NCBI RefSeq assembly: GCF_002795245.1
Contig: NZ_PGVG01000047.1
Location: 1-51,524 of the forward strand
Source: Bradyrhizobium forestalis
GTDB taxonomy: Bacteria; Pseudomonadota; Alphaproteobacteria; Rhizobiales; Xanthobacteraceae
Length of the DNA stretch: 51,524 bases
Direction: 5' to 3'
Shown: in pieces, positions 25,473 through 34,105 of the stretch
Numbering within the stretch: position 1 is the first letter of the stretch
Layout of the letters: each line of letters opens with the position of its first letter
Program-made: the position numbers and the translations under genes
Notes under the pieces: generated by a model
Databases searched by the model: none
Told to the model about the DNA's origin: nothing
The model's input: only the letters and a program-made list of their open reading frames with translations

Positions 25473-25539
25473 GCACGAAAAGCGGAAAATGGTTTCGTGC
25501 GCCGCCAAATTGTTTCGTCGGGAAGGGCGCGACGAAACA
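25473..25539. promoter_or_regulatory. Two inverted repeats with shared TTTCGT half-sites upstream of the sigma gene
   Basis: First pair: gcacgaaa (25473-25480) and tttcgtgc (25493-25500), spacer 12. Second pair: tgtttcgtcg (25511-25520) and cgacgaaaca (25530-25539), spacer 9. Both are perfect, and a further tttcg lies at 25460-25464. They stand about 70-150 nt upstream of the sigma-factor ATG on the minus strand. Repeated half-sites suggest a DNA-binding regulator, possibly of the sigma gene itself. The remainder of this gap, to the repeat at 25664, shows no gene. Confidence 0.5.
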
Positions 25540-25663
25540 TTCGAGGCAAAAAGTCGTGGAATTTCAATGTACGGAAAATGCGGGTGTGGGGATTTGGAGG
25601 GCAGACTGAGCAACCGGGAACGAATTTCCGGACTTTGCGTTCGGTCCCGCCAAACACTCGCCT

Positions 25664-25810
25664 GTCGTCCCGGGGCGCGAAGCGAACCCGGGACCCATAA
25701 TCACAGGATGCAGTTTGACGAAGACTCGGAGTGACCGCCCTCGCGCCAAACCAGCCCTGTTGCTGGGTCCCGGATCGGCGCGCGCTTGAGGCGCGCTTGT
25801 CCGGGACGAC
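25664..25810. repeat. Palindromic repeat (gtcgtcccgggg family)
   Basis: The left end gtcgtcccggggcgcgaag pairs with the right end gcgcgcttgtccgggacgac. Inner arms cccgggaccca / tgggtcccgg pair. It is 3' of the response-regulator gene and upstream of the sigma-factor region. Shares its inner arms with 42975-43103 and 47620-47747. Confidence 0.8.
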
Positions 25811-25829
25811 GGCGGAGTTGTGAGGCTGC

Positions 25830-26567
25830 TTACGCCTTCTCGCCCGACGGCGAGAACAGGTAGCCGCCGCCGCGGATGGTGCGGATCACGGCCGGTTTTG
25901 CCGGATCAGGCTCGATCTTGCGGCGGATGCGCATGATGCGCAGATCGACGGCGCGGTCGAAGGCCTCGGCGTCGCGCGCATTGGCCAACTCCAGCAGGCG
26001 CTCGCGCGACAGCACGCGCTTCGGATTGGCGGCGAACACCTTGAGCAGCCCGAACTCGGACGCCGTCAGCGGATGCTCGTTGCCCTCGTCGTCGCGCAAG
26101 GCCTGCGCTTCGAGATCGAGCCATTTGGTGCCGAAGCGCACCAACTGGTCCTTGTCCGATTTCGCCGCCGATGCATCCTGCGTAGCAGCCTTGGCCGGCC
26201 CGCTCCGCCGCAGCACCGAGCGGATGCGCGCCATCAGCTCGCGCAGCTCGCAGGGCTTTGCCACGTAATCGTCGGCGCCGAGCTCGAGCCCAACGACGCG
26301 ATCGATCGGGCTCGCGGTCGCCGTCAGCATGATGACCGGCACGTTGATGCGGCTCTTGAGGTCGCGAATGATCGAGAGCCCGTCTTCCTCGGGCATGTTG
26401 AGATCGAGCACGACGAGATCGGGCATGCTGCCCTGGATCGCGGCGCGCAAGGACTTGCCGCCGTCGCACAGCGTCACGGTGAAGCCGTGCATCTTGAGGT
26501 AATCGCCGACCATCTCCCGGGCCGGGGCCTCGTCGTCGACGATCATGATGTGCTGGCTTTGGGTCAT
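25830..26567 (-). CDS. OmpR-type response regulator
   Basis: 245-aa two-component regulator. Receiver domain (residues 5-120) with acidic pocket DDE at 11-13, phospho-acceptor Asp55 in VVLDLNMPEEDG, TAT and the conserved lysine in DDYVAKP. The C-terminal winged helix (about 143-237) has LTASEFGLLKVFAANPKRVLSRE and the TIRGGGYLF end. It is last in an operon: SBP, membrane kinase, hybrid kinase, regulator; 11 nt separate it from the hybrid kinase. Target genes are unknown; the divergent SBP pair upstream is a reasonable guess. Confidence 0.94.
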   Translation of the reverse strand: MTQSQHIMIVDDEAPAREMVGDYLKMHGFTVTLCDGGKSLRAAIQGSMPDLVVLDLNMPEEDGLSIIRDLKSRINVPVIMLTATASPIDRVVGLELGADDYVAKPCELRELMARIRSVLRRSGPAKAATQDASAAKSDKDQLVRFGTKWLDLEAQALRDDEGNEHPLTASEFGLLKVFAANPKRVLSRERLLELANARDAEAFDRAVDLRIMRIRRKIEPDPAKPAVIRTIRGGGYLFSPSGEKA

Positions 26568-26578
26568 GGCTTCTTAAG

Positions 26579-28324
26579 TCACGGCATCTCGGTCGCGGGA
26601 AGGGTGATGGTGAAGGTCGAGCCCTTGCCTGGGCCCTCGCTGTCGGCGGTCACCTCACCGCCGTGCATGTCGATGATACGCTTCACGATGGATAACCCAA
26701 GCCCCGTCGAGCTCTCGCCGGCGGTCGGCTTGGCCGACAGCCGCTGGAACCGGCCGAACAGCCGGCCGAGATCCTCCGGCGACAGCCCGGCGCCGTCGTC
26801 GCTGACGCGGACGATGGTGTCGCTGCCGTCATGAATGACGACGACGCCGATCTTGCCGCCGATCGGCGAGTATTTGATGGCGTTGCTGATAAGGTTGTCG
26901 ATCGCCTCGCGGATGCGGTCGGTGTCGCACATGGTGACGATGTTGGGCGGCGCGATGACGTTGATCGCCTGCTGCTTGTTGACGGCGAGCGGCTGGTTGG
27001 GCTCGGCGACCTCCTTGACCAGGGCCGCGACGTCGACCGCCTCGCGGCGGATGGTGATGTCGAAAGCATCGGCCATCGCATCCGAGATCAAATGATCGAC
27101 CATCGTGGTCAGGCGCTTGGTGGCGTCGCGGATGTGGTCGACCTGGGCGACCACGCCGCCCATCGATGCGCCGGTCGAGATCAGCTCCTTCAGCATCTCG
27201 GTGCGGCCGAGGATGACGCCGAGCGGGTTCTTCAGATCGTGCGCGACGGTGCCCAGAATCTCGTTCTTGAAGCCGTTGGCGCGCTGCAGCCGCAGCCATT
27301 GCGCCGAGAGCCGGCGGTTGGCCTGCATCAGCGCGCGGGTGCGCTGGGCGACGCGGTCTTCGAGCTGGGTGTTGGCGTCCTGCAGCTGTTGGTAGAGGAT
27401 CACGTTATCGAAGGCGATCGAGAGCCGGCTGGAGAAGATCTCGACCAGCGAGCGGTCGGTCTCCGACAGCTCGCGCTCGGCCTGCAGCAGCACCACGACC
27501 TCGCGGCCGGATCCGGTGCGCAAATAGATCACGCTGCGGTGGTCGGCGAATTCGTTCTTGCGGCGCTGGAACGCGGCTTCCACCATCTCGCGCAATTCGG
27601 GGTCGAGCGCCTTCGAGGACGTGGTGCCGATGAAGCGGCTGTAGCAGCCGCTGCCGGCGAGCACCGAGAGCTCGGGATCGGTGCCGCCATTGTCGCGCAG
27701 CACCAGGATGCCGGCGCAATCGACGTTGAGCAGCGAGGCGAGCTGGGTCAGCACGCCCTCGGCGAGCCGCTGCATCGACTTGAAATCGTACAGCGTCGAG
27801 GCGGCGTCGATGATGATCTCGAGCCCCCGCCGCGTCTGCACCATGCGCTCGAGCTGCTGATAGGAGCGCAGCGCCGCGGTCAGCGAGGTGAACAGCTTGT
27901 CGGCGGTGAGCTCGGTCTTGGCCTTGTAGTCGTTGATGTCGTACTGCACGATCACGCGCCGCTCCGGCGCCTGGCCGGGCTGGCCGGTGCGCAGGATGAT
28001 GCGCACGGTCTCGTTCCGGATCTCGTTGCGGATGAACTCGACCAGCTCGAGGCCGGCGACGTCGGTCTCCATGATGACGTCGAGCAGCACGGCGGCGATG
28101 TCGCCGTGCTCGGCCATCAGCTTGCGGCCTTCCGCAGCGGAATAGGCCGACAGGATCTCCAGGCTCTGGCCGTTCAGGCTGTAATCCGAGAGAGCAAAAC
28201 GCGTGCCGTCATGCACGGCCGGATCGTCGTCGATGACGGCGATCTTCCATTTCCGGGCGTTGCTATCCTCCGACGCGGTACCGGTATCGTCGATCAGGTG
28301 GAGGACATCGTCCTGTTCGGCCAT
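26579..28324 (-). CDS. Hybrid REC-DUF3369-histidine kinase
   Basis: 581-aa soluble signalling protein. N-terminal receiver (about 26-150) with IDDDPAVHDG and acceptor Asp82 in VLLDVIMETDVAG. A GAF-like DUF3369 domain follows (about 165-315), then a coiled coil (LQDANTQLEDRVAQRTRAL). The kinase core has the H-box GTVAHDLKNPLG (His near 361), N-box DNLISNAIKYSP and G-boxes SDDGAGLSPEDLGRLFGRFQ and GLGLSIVKRIIDMHGG. No membrane segments. The start overlaps the upstream kinase by 31 nt. It likely receives phosphate from that kinase and passes it to the OmpR-type regulator downstream. Confidence 0.92.
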   Translation of the reverse strand: MAEQDDVLHLIDDTGTASEDSNARKWKIAVIDDDPAVHDGTRFALSDYSLNGQSLEILSAYSAAEGRKLMAEHGDIAAVLLDVIMETDVAGLELVEFIRNEIRNETVRIILRTGQPGQAPERRVIVQYDINDYKAKTELTADKLFTSLTAALRSYQQLERMVQTRRGLEIIIDAASTLYDFKSMQRLAEGVLTQLASLLNVDCAGILVLRDNGGTDPELSVLAGSGCYSRFIGTTSSKALDPELREMVEAAFQRRKNEFADHRSVIYLRTGSGREVVVLLQAERELSETDRSLVEIFSSRLSIAFDNVILYQQLQDANTQLEDRVAQRTRALMQANRRLSAQWLRLQRANGFKNEILGTVAHDLKNPLGVILGRTEMLKELISTGASMGGVVAQVDHIRDATKRLTTMVDHLISDAMADAFDITIRREAVDVAALVKEVAEPNQPLAVNKQQAINVIAPPNIVTMCDTDRIREAIDNLISNAIKYSPIGGKIGVVVIHDGSDTIVRVSDDGAGLSPEDLGRLFGRFQRLSAKPTAGESSTGLGLSIVKRIIDMHGGEVTADSEGPGKGSTFTITLPATEMP

Positions 28325-30372
28325 TGAGAAGTCCCGTCAGTCTCTGTGCTTTGCGCGCCGCCCTTGGCGAGGCGGGGCATGATAATGCGAAAAGTAGTGC
28401 CTTGTCCCAGCTTGGATTCCAGCATCATGCGGCCGCCGAGCTGCTGGGTGACGAGGTTATAGACGATATGCAGGCCAAGTCCCGTGCCGCCTTCATTGCG
28501 CCGGGTGGTAAAGAAAGGGTCAAAGGCCTGGCGCTGCACGTCGGGGGTCATGCCGGCCCCGTCATCGGCGAAGCTGATCTCGATGTCCTCGGTCCCGCGC
28601 GGCCGCGCCGAGATCGAGATCGTGCCGGCGCGCCCGTCGGCGAAAGCGTGGTTGGCGGCGTTGAGGAAGAGGTTGGTCAGGATCTGGCCGTAGGAGCCGG
28701 GATAGCCGTCGAGCAGCAGCCCCTCGGGCACGTCGACCTCCAGCGTGATCGGCGAGCGCTTCAGCACCGGGCGCAGACTGGCGATGATCTGGTCGGTGGC
28801 CTCGCTTAAGCTGAACTGCCGCCGCTCGGCATGCGAGCGGTCGACCGCGACCTGCTTGAACGACTGGATCAATTCGCCGGCGCGCTGGAGATTGGCGACG
28901 AGCTGCTGCGAGGCGTCGCGCGAGGACTGCACGAATTCTTCCAGCTGCGAGCGGCGCAAGGCGCCGTCGCCCTTGAGCTGGGCTTCGAAGATCTCGCTGC
29001 GCCGGGCAAAGCTGGAGGCCACGGTGAGGCTGATGCCGATCGGATTGTTGACCTCGTGGGCGACGCCGGCGACCAGGCCGCCGAGCGCGGCGAGCCGCTC
29101 GGCGTCGATCAGGTTCTGCTGCGCGGCGTTGAGCTCGAGCAGTGCGCTCTCGGCCTTCTCCTTCGACGCGCGCAGCTCGTCCTCGGTCTCGCGCTTCGCG
29201 ATCGCGTTCTCGCGGAACACCTCCACCGCGCGCGCCATGGCGCCGACCTCATCGCGTGCCTTGGTGCCCTGCACCTCGCGGTCGAGATCGCCGAGCGTGA
29301 TCGCGCGCATCGCCGCCATGATCTGTTGCAGCGGCAGGCGGATCGACAGCGCGATCAAGACGCCGGCGGTGAGGATGATGCCGAGGAAGATCACCGCAAT
29401 GGAGAGGACGCGGCGAGAGATGTCGGCCAGCGTGCGGTCAAACGTCTCCTGCGCCTTCTGCTCGCGCTTGCGCATCTTGGTCGAGAGGTCGTCGATGGCC
29501 CCGATCGCCTCGGCCTGGCTAGCGTCGATGGTGTTGCGCAACAGCTCGGTGCGGCTCGCCAGCTGCTCGGAGAGCTTTGCGAAGCCCTCCCGCAGCGCGG
29601 CGGTGCGGGCCCCGAGCTTTTGCAGCGCCATCCTCTGGAGGTCATTGTCGGCGAGGTCGATCATGACCGGGATGGTCTTCTCGATCGTCTCGGTGTTGCG
29701 GCGGGCGTCGTCGGCCGCGCCCGGTGACAGCGACAGATAATAGGAATTGGCCGCCACCAGCATCGCGGTGAAGGCCTCGCGGGATTTTCCGAGCGAGGGC
29801 CAGATCAGCGCATCGCGATGGCCGGTGGCGCCTTCAATGATGGAGTAGAGGCCGGCCATGTCCCTGGCCGGGCCCTGCACCTGCTCCTCATAGGTCTTGG
29901 CGATGGTCGCCTGCACACTGCGCAGCTCGCCGAAGCCGTTGAGGAAGCGGTCGGTGGTGCGCTCCAGCTCCTCCACCGAGCCCGACAGCATCGGGTCCTT
30001 GGCGGCGCGATTGGTCAGCGTGCCCAGCACCGCCTCGCGCAGCAGCAGGATCTCCGCGAACAGGTCCGGGCTCGGCTGGTTGATGTAGCGGTGGATCAGG
30101 TTCTGCAGCCGCCCGGTCTCGCTTTCGAGCAGCGCCAGGATCCGGTCGGACTCCCGCACCTGGCGCACGTCGTCCCAGGCCGAGCCGAGCACCTGCGCGC
30201 CGTTCCAGATCATCGCCACCAGCACCACCACCACGGCGGAGTTCAGCGCGGCGATCGACAGGATGCGCCAGCGGATCGGCACCGCCCGCAGCACGCCGAC
30301 GAGTCGCGCGCGCAGCTGCCCGATCGGGCCGGGCGGCCTGTCCGCGTGGTCGTGATGTCCAAGCGCAGCCAA
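28294..30372 (-). CDS. Membrane sensor histidine kinase with large periplasmic domain
   Basis: 692-aa kinase. First membrane helix at about 36-56 (LSIAALNSAVVVVLVAMIW), a helical periplasmic sensor of about 265 residues, a second helix near 322-345 (LSIAVIFLGIILTAGVLIAL), HAMP, and a coiled coil. The phospho-acceptor is in LGGLVAGVAHEVNNPIG (His near 438), and the ATPase domain has DDGAGMTPDVQRQAFDPFF and GTGLGLHIVYNL. The most upstream start is a TTG at 30372 with ggagtgagg just before it; a GTG about 25 codons later is possible. It is separated from the DctP gene by only 6 nt and overlaps the hybrid kinase by 31 nt. Confidence 0.92.
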   Translation of the reverse strand: MAALGHHDHADRPPGPIGQLRARLVGVLRAVPIRWRILSIAALNSAVVVVLVAMIWNGAQVLGSAWDDVRQVRESDRILALLESETGRLQNLIHRYINQPSPDLFAEILLLREAVLGTLTNRAAKDPMLSGSVEELERTTDRFLNGFGELRSVQATIAKTYEEQVQGPARDMAGLYSIIEGATGHRDALIWPSLGKSREAFTAMLVAANSYYLSLSPGAADDARRNTETIEKTIPVMIDLADNDLQRMALQKLGARTAALREGFAKLSEQLASRTELLRNTIDASQAEAIGAIDDLSTKMRKREQKAQETFDRTLADISRRVLSIAVIFLGIILTAGVLIALSIRLPLQQIMAAMRAITLGDLDREVQGTKARDEVGAMARAVEVFRENAIAKRETEDELRASKEKAESALLELNAAQQNLIDAERLAALGGLVAGVAHEVNNPIGISLTVASSFARRSEIFEAQLKGDGALRRSQLEEFVQSSRDASQQLVANLQRAGELIQSFKQVAVDRSHAERRQFSLSEATDQIIASLRPVLKRSPITLEVDVPEGLLLDGYPGSYGQILTNLFLNAANHAFADGRAGTISISARPRGTEDIEISFADDGAGMTPDVQRQAFDPFFTTRRNEGGTGLGLHIVYNLVTQQLGGRMMLESKLGQGTTFRIIMPRLAKGGAQSTETDGTSQWPNRTMSST

Positions 30373-30378
30373 CAGGCC

Positions 30379-31374
30379 TCACTCCACCTTGCGAATGCGT
30401 TCGATCAGCGCGGCCGCCGCGGGATCGCGTCCGGCCTTGGCGTAGATTGCGGCCATGGCGTCCTCGAATGGCTTGCGGTCGACGTCCTTGATGATGGTCA
30501 CGCCGGCTTCCTGCGCCTTGCGCTGCGACTGCTCCTCGAGGTCGCGCCACTTCTCGCGCATGAACCGGCTGGAGCGCTGCGCGGCCTCCTTGAAGATCGT
30601 CTGCTCCTCCGCCGACAGGCTGTTCCAGGCCTTGAGCGAGATCACTAGCACCTCCGGGCTCATCGTGTGCTCGGTGAGCGTGTAATGGCCGGCATGCTTG
30701 TAATGGTCCGTCGTCACGAAGGATGGCCAGTTGTTTTCGGCGCCGTCGATCAGGTGATTGGCAAGCCCGGTCAGCACCTGCCCATAGGGCATCTCGACCG
30801 GTTCGGCGCCGAGCGAGCGAATCATCTGGCTCATCAACTCCGACTGCTGCACCCGGATCCGCAGGCCCCGGAGGTCGGCGACGCTCCGGACCGGGCGGAC
30901 GCCGTTGTAAATCGACCGCGCGCCCGAATCGTAGAAGGCGAGCCCGACGAAGCCATAGGGCTCGAAGCTGCCGAGGATCTCGCTGCCAACAGGCCCGTCC
31001 AGCACCTTCTGCATGTGCTCGATGGACCGGAACAGGAACGGCATGGCGAGCACGTTCATCGCCGGGACGAAATTGCCGATCAGGGCGACATTGGTCCGGT
31101 TGAGGTCGATCGCGCCGGCCCGGGTCTGCTCGATCGTCTCCCTTTCCTCGCCGAGCTGACGGGAGTGGAACACCTTGATCTCGTGCCGGCCCTTGGTGCG
31201 CTCGGCGATCAGGGCGCCCATGTAGCGCAGCGCCTGGACGGTCGGGTAGTCCTCGGTCTGGGTGTCGGCGGCGCGAAATTCGCGCGCAACGGCGCCCGTC
31301 GTCCAGACGGCAAGCAGAAGCGCGACGAAGATCACCCCGGTCCGCGAGAGTTCGGCACGGCTCAGCACTGGCAC
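30379..31374 (-). CDS. TRAP-type (DctP family) substrate-binding protein, orphan
   Basis: 331-aa periplasmic C4-dicarboxylate/organic-acid-type binding protein. Signal peptide GVIFVALLLAVWTTGAVA. Core features: TKGRHEIKVFHSRQLGEERETIEQTRAGAIDL, DLRGLRIRVQQSELMSQM with the carboxylate-binding arginine, and the NWPSFVTTDHYKHA helix. The start is a GTG at 31374 with gagggg 6 nt upstream; the longer frame to 31518 lacks a leader shape. No DctQ or DctM permease gene is nearby. It is the first gene of an operon with two kinases and a regulator, so a sensory role is more likely than transport. Confidence 0.9.
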   Translation of the reverse strand: MPVLSRAELSRTGVIFVALLLAVWTTGAVAREFRAADTQTEDYPTVQALRYMGALIAERTKGRHEIKVFHSRQLGEERETIEQTRAGAIDLNRTNVALIGNFVPAMNVLAMPFLFRSIEHMQKVLDGPVGSEILGSFEPYGFVGLAFYDSGARSIYNGVRPVRSVADLRGLRIRVQQSELMSQMIRSLGAEPVEMPYGQVLTGLANHLIDGAENNWPSFVTTDHYKHAGHYTLTEHTMSPEVLVISLKAWNSLSAEEQTIFKEAAQRSSRFMREKWRDLEEQSQRKAQEAGVTIIKDVDRKPFEDAMAAIYAKAGRDPAAAALIERIRKVE

Positions 31375-31575
31375 ACTCAACCCCTCAGTGGTGGAGTCTA
31401 TGGCGGAAGGAAAAGGTTCAATGCAATCTAGCAGATGGTTAAGGGAAGGCCATCCTGCGCCCGGCCCGCGGGCTGATTGTGCGGCGCGGCCGCCTGTCAT
31501 TCCCGGTTGAAACGGCAAATGCCGGGCCTTAAGCAGGGCAGCCGCCTTTCGTCGTGCGACACGGGAAGAGCCATC
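31375..31575. promoter_or_regulatory. Divergent promoter region between two binding-protein genes
   Basis: 201 nt between the DctP-type gene (minus) and the UgpB-like gene (plus). It must hold promoters for both the signalling operon and the second binding protein. I do not see a long perfect operator palindrome. Supported by orientation only. Confidence 0.45.
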
Positions 31576-32901
31576 GTGACGTCAGCATCGCGCCTTTTGC
31601 AGGTTCTCGCCGTGTTCGCGGCTCTCGCGCTGGCCGCCCCGGTGCGCGCCGCCACCGACATCGCGTTGTGGCACGCCATGTCCGGCGAGCTCGGCCGGCA
31701 ACTGGACAAGCTCGCCGCCGACTTCAACGCCTCGCAGCCGGATTACCGCATCGTCCCGACCTACAAGGGCAACTACACCGAGACGGTGACGGCCGCGATC
31801 TTCGCCTTCCGCTCGCGCAGCCAGCCCGCGATCGTCCAGGTCAACGAGGTCGCCACCGCCACCATGACCGCGGCCAAGGGCGCGATCTATCCGGTGTACA
31901 GCCTGATGCGCGACCAGGGCGAACCGTTCTCGCTGAACGACTACCTGCCTGCGGTCTCCGGCTACTACACCGATGCGGCCGGCAACCTGTTGTCGTTCCC
32001 GTTCAATTCCTCGACGCCGATCCTGTACTACAACAAGACCATGTTCCGCGACGCCGGCCTCGATCCGGAGGCGCCGCCGAAGACCTGGCCGGAATTGGGG
32101 GCGGCTGCGAAGCGCCTGCGGGACCGGGGCGCGGCGTGCGGCTTCACCACGTCCTGGCCGTCCTGGATCCATGTCGAGAATTTTTCTGCCTTCCATAACC
32201 TGCCCCTGGCGACGCGGGCGAACGGCTTTGCCGGGCTGGATGCGGAATTGACCATCAACAATCCGTCTCTCGTCCATCACATCGCGGCGCTCAGCGAATG
32301 GCAGAAGACCAAGGTGTTCGACTACAGTGGCCGCGGGCAGTCGGCCGAGCCGCGCTTCCAGAAGGGCGAATGCGGCATCTTCATCGGCTCTTCGGCGACG
32401 CGCGCCGACATCAAGGCCAATTCGAAATTCGAGATCGGTTACGGCTTGATGCCCTATTGGCCCGACATGAAGGGCGCGCCACAGAACTCCATCATCGGCG
32501 GCGCCACGCTGTGGGTGCTGCGCGACCGTCCCCGCGAGGAATACAAGGGCGTGGCGCGATTCTTCTCTTATTTGTCGCAGCCGGGCGTGCAGGCTGCCTG
32601 GCACCAGAACACCGGCTATTTGCCTGTGACGCGCGCCGCCTTCGAGCTGACGCGCTCTCAAGGATTCTACGAACGCAATCCCGGCTCGGCGATCTCGTTC
32701 GAGCAGATCACGCTCAATCCGCCGACGGAGAACTCCAAAGGCATCCGGCTCGGCTCCTTCGTGCTGATCCGCGGCGCCATCGAGGACGAGCTCGAGCAGG
32801 CCTTCGCCGGCAACAAGAGCGCGCAAAAGGCGCTGGATTCCGCGGTCGAGCGCGGCAACAAGCTCTTGCGCCAGTTCGAGCGCGCAAGTCCGGAGCGGTA
32901 G
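31576..32901 (+). CDS. UgpB-like (family 1) ABC substrate-binding protein, orphan
   Basis: 441-aa periplasmic binding protein resembling the glycerol-3-phosphate binder UgpB. Signal peptide LLQVLAVFAALALAAPVRAA, then TDIALWHAMSGELGRQLDKL, PTYKGNYTETVTAAIFAFR, PAIVQVNEVATATMTAA, PFNSSTPILYYNKTMFRDAGLDP and IGGATLWVL, all in the UgpB order. The GTG at 31576 has gggaaga upstream and opens the signal peptide. No ugpA, ugpE or ugpC genes follow; a type B repeat and a kinase-fold gene do. Divergent from the DctP/kinase operon, so it may be part of the same signalling locus or a regulon member. Confidence 0.88.
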   Translation: MTSASRLLQVLAVFAALALAAPVRAATDIALWHAMSGELGRQLDKLAADFNASQPDYRIVPTYKGNYTETVTAAIFAFRSRSQPAIVQVNEVATATMTAAKGAIYPVYSLMRDQGEPFSLNDYLPAVSGYYTDAAGNLLSFPFNSSTPILYYNKTMFRDAGLDPEAPPKTWPELGAAAKRLRDRGAACGFTTSWPSWIHVENFSAFHNLPLATRANGFAGLDAELTINNPSLVHHIAALSEWQKTKVFDYSGRGQSAEPRFQKGECGIFIGSSATRADIKANSKFEIGYGLMPYWPDMKGAPQNSIIGGATLWVLRDRPREEYKGVARFFSYLSQPGVQAAWHQNTGYLPVTRAAFELTRSQGFYERNPGSAISFEQITLNPPTENSKGIRLGSFVLIRGAIEDELEQAFAGNKSAQKALDSAVERGNKLLRQFERASPER

Positions 32902-32944
32902 GTGCTGTGAGATTTGGACTCGGTGCAGCCACGAACGAGATGTG

Positions 32945-33064
32945 CTCCCTCCCCCGCTTGCGGGGGAGGGTTGGGGAGAGGGTGTCTCCGCAACGGGACA
33001 ATCCCCCAGAGGAAAGAACCCTCACCCGCGCCTTCGGCGCGACCTCTCCCGCAAGCGGGAGAGG
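32945..33064. repeat. Palindromic repeat, type B
   Basis: Hairpin ctcccccgcttgcggggg, then gagggtgtctccgcaac, cccccagaggaaagaaccct, cacccgcgcc, and a final ctcccgcaagcgggagagg. Near identical in order to 24400-24544. It follows the UgpB-like gene. Confidence 0.88.
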
Positions 33065-33118
33065 TGCACCGCCTTCTCGGCTTGCATCGAAGCAACAAAA
33101 GCCGCGTCGCACGAGCGG

Positions 33119-34084
33119 ATGCGGATGACGAAGGTTTCATCTCAACACCTCCCTACATTCACCGACACCGAAAGCTTTCGCGCCTTTCGCACCACGCCCG
33201 CGCAATGGCTGCCGATCGCACTCGACATCGCGCGCGGCCATGGCCTGGATACCAGCTCGCCACATGTATTTTCAGCCGGCACCAATCTCGTGGTCGGGCT
33301 CGGCGAGAAGCTCATCCTCAAGATCTTCCCGCCGCTTTTGCGCGCGCAATTCGTCTCCGAGCGCGGCTCGCTGATGCAGCTCGCCGGCCACCTGAATTTG
33401 CCGATCCCCGAGATTGTCGCCGAAGGGATGCGCTGTGGCTGGCCTTATCTGATCATCACCCGCCTTGCCGGCACGCTCGGCTCGGGGGTCTGGCCGTCTC
33501 TGCCGGAAGCCCAGAAGGAACGCCTGCTGCGCCAGATCGGCGAGACCATAGCCGCGGTGCAGCGCGCGCCGCTCGGAGCGCTCGAAGCAATCGAGCCGCG
33601 CTGGGACGACTTCATGCGCAAGCAGATGCAGGGCTGCCATAGCAGGCACCAACGTCTCGGCCTTGCGCCGAAATTCCTCGCCGGCCTCGACGATCTCCTG
33701 CGCGATGCCGCAAAGCTCATTCCGATGGATGCAGCGCCGGTGATCCTGATCGGCGAATACATTCCGGAGAACTTTCTGCTCGCCTGCGACAACGGCCAAT
33801 GGTCGCTCGCGGGGTTGTTCGACTTCGGCGACGTGCTGACGGGCTGGCGCGATTACGACCTGCTCGGCCCCAGCGCCTTCATGGCGGCGGGCCGGCCGGG
33901 CCGGGTGCGCAACCTGCTCGAAGGTTTTGGCTATGCAAAGCTGGATTTCGCGTTGAAGCGCCGCCTGATGGCCCTGATGCTGCTGCACCGCGCCAGCGAC
34001 CTCAACGCGCACATTTGCATCGAGGGCTGGCAGGAGCAGGCGGATGATTTGGTCGAGTTGCAGGAGCTGATCTGGTCGGGGTGA
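33119..34084 (+). CDS. Aminoglycoside-phosphotransferase-fold protein with degenerate catalytic loop
   Basis: 321-aa protein of the APH/choline-kinase fold. N-lobe with the lysine strand GLGEKLILKIFPP and the glutamate region SERGSLMQLAGHL. The hinge is GWPYLIITRLAGT. The C-lobe catalytic loop reads IGEYIPENF (near residue 210) where active members have HGDxxxxN; so the usual His is Ile and the catalytic Asp is Glu. The metal-binding motif LFDFGDV (near 233) is intact. Starts at 33119 or 33125. It may be a pseudo-kinase or may use another acid. The substrate is unknown. No resistance role can be claimed. Confidence 0.82.
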   Translation: MRMTKVSSQHLPTFTDTESFRAFRTTPAQWLPIALDIARGHGLDTSSPHVFSAGTNLVVGLGEKLILKIFPPLLRAQFVSERGSLMQLAGHLNLPIPEIVAEGMRCGWPYLIITRLAGTLGSGVWPSLPEAQKERLLRQIGETIAAVQRAPLGALEAIEPRWDDFMRKQMQGCHSRHQRLGLAPKFLAGLDDLLRDAAKLIPMDAAPVILIGEYIPENFLLACDNGQWSLAGLFDFGDVLTGWRDYDLLGPSAFMAAGRPGRVRNLLEGFGYAKLDFALKRRLMALMLLHRASDLNAHICIEGWQEQADDLVELQELIWSG

Positions 34085-34105
34085 GCGCCGGCCCCAACTC
34101 TCTCC

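Noticed and set aside
26831..28327. Plus-strand 498-codon frame over the hybrid kinase
   Set aside because: Antisense shadow; the kinase on the minus strand has all catalytic boxes.
33119..34084. Aminoglycoside resistance gene
   Set aside because: The fold is shared, but the catalytic HxD is altered and nothing else points to resistance.
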